Source: Undibacterium sp.
GTDB lineage: Bacteria > Pseudomonadota > Gammaproteobacteria > Burkholderiales > Burkholderiaceae_D
Assembly: GCA_019752975.1 (NCBI GenBank)
Contig: JAIELM010000020.1
Span: forward strand, 1 to 15,598
DNA: 15,598 bases
Direction of reading: 5' to 3'
The notes beneath the pieces were generated by a model. It was given only the letters and a program-made list of their open reading frames with translations. It did no database searches and was not told the DNA's origin. This document shows positions 14,434 to 15,598 of the stretch, piece after piece (position 1 is the first letter of the stretch; each line of letters opens with the position of its first letter). Position numbers and translations under genes: made by a program.

Positions 14434-15522
14434 ATGTTTTCAACGAAAACAATATCAGTCATTTTATTTACCAGTGCAGTACTGTCTTGCAATGCCTGGT
14501 CGCAAGGCATGCGTCGTGCTGAACAAAAAGATCAAACGATCGATGAAGCACAAAGAACTACGCTTATCGACACACTCAAAAAGTCCATGAGTAAAAAGTA
14601 TGTCTTCCCCGAAGTGGCAAATAAAGTGAACCTCATGCTGAGTAAGCATCAAAAAAATGGCGATTACAAAAATATCCTTAGCGCAAACACTTTTGCTGAA
14701 ACCTTGACCAAGCAATTGCAAGAGCTGACGCACGACAAGCATTTGAGTGTGAGATTTGAATCAGAACCAATTCCTGAAGTGCTCGAAGGACAACTACCGA
14801 CAGAAGTAGAGCAAGCAAAGGAAAAGCAAGAAGAGCTCAGCTTCATGAAATCTAAAAATTTCGGTATAGAAAAGATCGAACGTTTATCAGGAAATGTCGG
14901 ATACTTAGATTTTCGAGGATTTGGCAACACAGAAATAGTCGGCAATGCCATAGGCGCGGCGATGACCCTGCTCAATGCCAGCGACGCTCTGATTATAGAC
15001 CTGCGCAAAAATGGTGGTGGCTCGCCAAGTACAGTCGCCTTACTGGCAAGTTATTTTCTGCCGCCTGAGACGCACTTAAACGATATCTACAACCGCGAAG
15101 AAAATAGTACGACACAAATGTGGAGCGTACCGCACCTAGCTGGTCCTCGTTACGACAAATCGAAAAAGGTTTATGTCTTGACCAGCCACTTCACTTTTTC
15201 GGCAGCCGAAGATCTCAGTTACACCTTACAAAGTCTTAAACGTAGCACCACAATAGGAGAAATTACCGGTGGCGGTGCACATCCTGTCGATGCTCAACGT
15301 CTGAGCCAACACTTCATGGCTTTCGTCCCATTTGGTCGCTCCATTAACCCAATCACCAAAACGAATTGGGAAGGCGTCGGCGTGATTCCGGAAATGAAAA
15401 CCAGTGCAGATGAAGCGCTGAAGGTAGCGCACAAGGAAGCCTTACAGCAGCTTCTCACATTGGAAAAACATCCTGGCAAAAAAAGGGATGTGGAGATGGC
15501 CTTGGAAAATTTGAAGAAGTAG
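14434..15522 (+). CDS. secreted S41-family serine peptidase
   Basis: This 362-residue exported peptidase is of the C-terminal-processing/IRBP-like S41 family. The signal sequence covers about 1-24; C19 in VLSCNA looks only partly like a lipobox, so lipidation is uncertain. A helical S41 N-terminal domain follows (LIDTLKKSMSKKYVFPE, about 46-110), ending in the LTHDKHLSVRF region. The core carries VGYLDFRGF near 156, DALIIDLRKNGGGSP near 184-198, and LTSHFTFSAAEDL with the likely nucleophile S256. GEITGGGAHP lies around 272-281, and a closing VGVIPEMK segment is present. No PDZ domain is visible, which fits the short IRBP-like subgroup and not CtpA/Prc. TGGAG before the ATG supports the start. 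It is the last gene in the direction of the BaeSR-like block and could trim a periplasmic partner; that link is inference. Confidence 0.85.
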   Translation: MFSTKTISVILFTSAVLSCNAWSQGMRRAEQKDQTIDEAQRTTLIDTLKKSMSKKYVFPEVANKVNLMLSKHQKNGDYKNILSANTFAETLTKQLQELTHDKHLSVRFESEPIPEVLEGQLPTEVEQAKEKQEELSFMKSKNFGIEKIERLSGNVGYLDFRGFGNTEIVGNAIGAAMTLLNASDALIIDLRKNGGGSPSTVALLASYFLPPETHLNDIYNREENSTTQMWSVPHLAGPRYDKSKKVYVLTSHFTFSAAEDLSYTLQSLKRSTTIGEITGGGAHPVDAQRLSQHFMAFVPFGRSINPITKTNWEGVGVIPEMKTSADEALKVAHKEALQQLLTLEKHPGKKRDVEMALENLKK

Positions 15523-15598
15523 TATTGCTTATCCAAGCCTCTGCCAAGTCCTCTATCTAGGACTGCACCAGTACAGCCCACCTATCTCACATCCAATA

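Noticed and set aside
15547..15564. Perfect 6-bp inverted repeat AGTCCT/AGGACT after the S41 peptidase gene
   Set aside because: No T-run follows on either strand within the window, so I do not call it a terminator; it may belong to a feature beyond the end.

Overview
The window reads as an ordinary chromosomal stretch of a Gram-negative proteobacterium. The best guess is a betaproteobacterium of the Burkholderiales/Oxalobacteraceae type (for example an Undibacterium-like organism). This rests on the moderate GC content judged by eye, the many proteins with Sec signal peptides, a free-standing periplasmic TonB C-terminal domain, a BaeSR-type two-component system and a proteobacterial GlpD. 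The taxonomic call is inference; there is no rRNA gene to settle it. I see no tRNA, rRNA, transposase, phage gene or CRISPR array.

Layout. Positions 1-4480 are all on the plus strand: a secreted TonB-C protein ending in a clear terminator, a class IV PLP aminotransferase of the branched-chain type, aerobic glycerol-3-phosphate dehydrogenase (glpD), and a pair made of a HAAS/DUF1700-like membrane protein and a small Ser/Ala-rich single-pass membrane protein with 30-bp internal repeats. Positions 4480-6215 hold a periplasmic sugar-binding-type protein without any transporter genes. It is preceded by a leader with a perfect 10-bp hairpin and followed by a strong terminator and a small gene of unknown function. 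Positions 6226-7155 (minus strand) encode a PLP enzyme of the ACC deaminase/D-cysteine desulfhydrase family. Divergent to it is a GGDEF-domain protein whose active site is destroyed but whose c-di-GMP inhibitory-site motif is kept. Positions 8030-11028 hold a secreted S9-family serine peptidase and a membrane-anchored alpha/beta hydrolase.

Positions 11316-15522 form the most interesting block. A BaeS-like histidine kinase overlaps its BaeR-like response regulator by 4 bp. They are followed by a secreted proline-rich protein and a secreted S41-family peptidase, all in one direction. The kinase carries a polyproline insertion of LPPLPPPPPAPPAPP type in its periplasmic sensor region, and the secreted protein carries a long tract of the same composition. 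A small signalling module (envelope sensor, proline-rich periplasmic partner, periplasmic protease) is therefore a reasonable hypothesis, but it is not shown by the sequence alone.

No intergenic gap exceeds 300 bases. The largest, 11029-11315, holds a candidate 47-codon ORF whose stop overlaps the kinase start, and an AT-rich inverted repeat.
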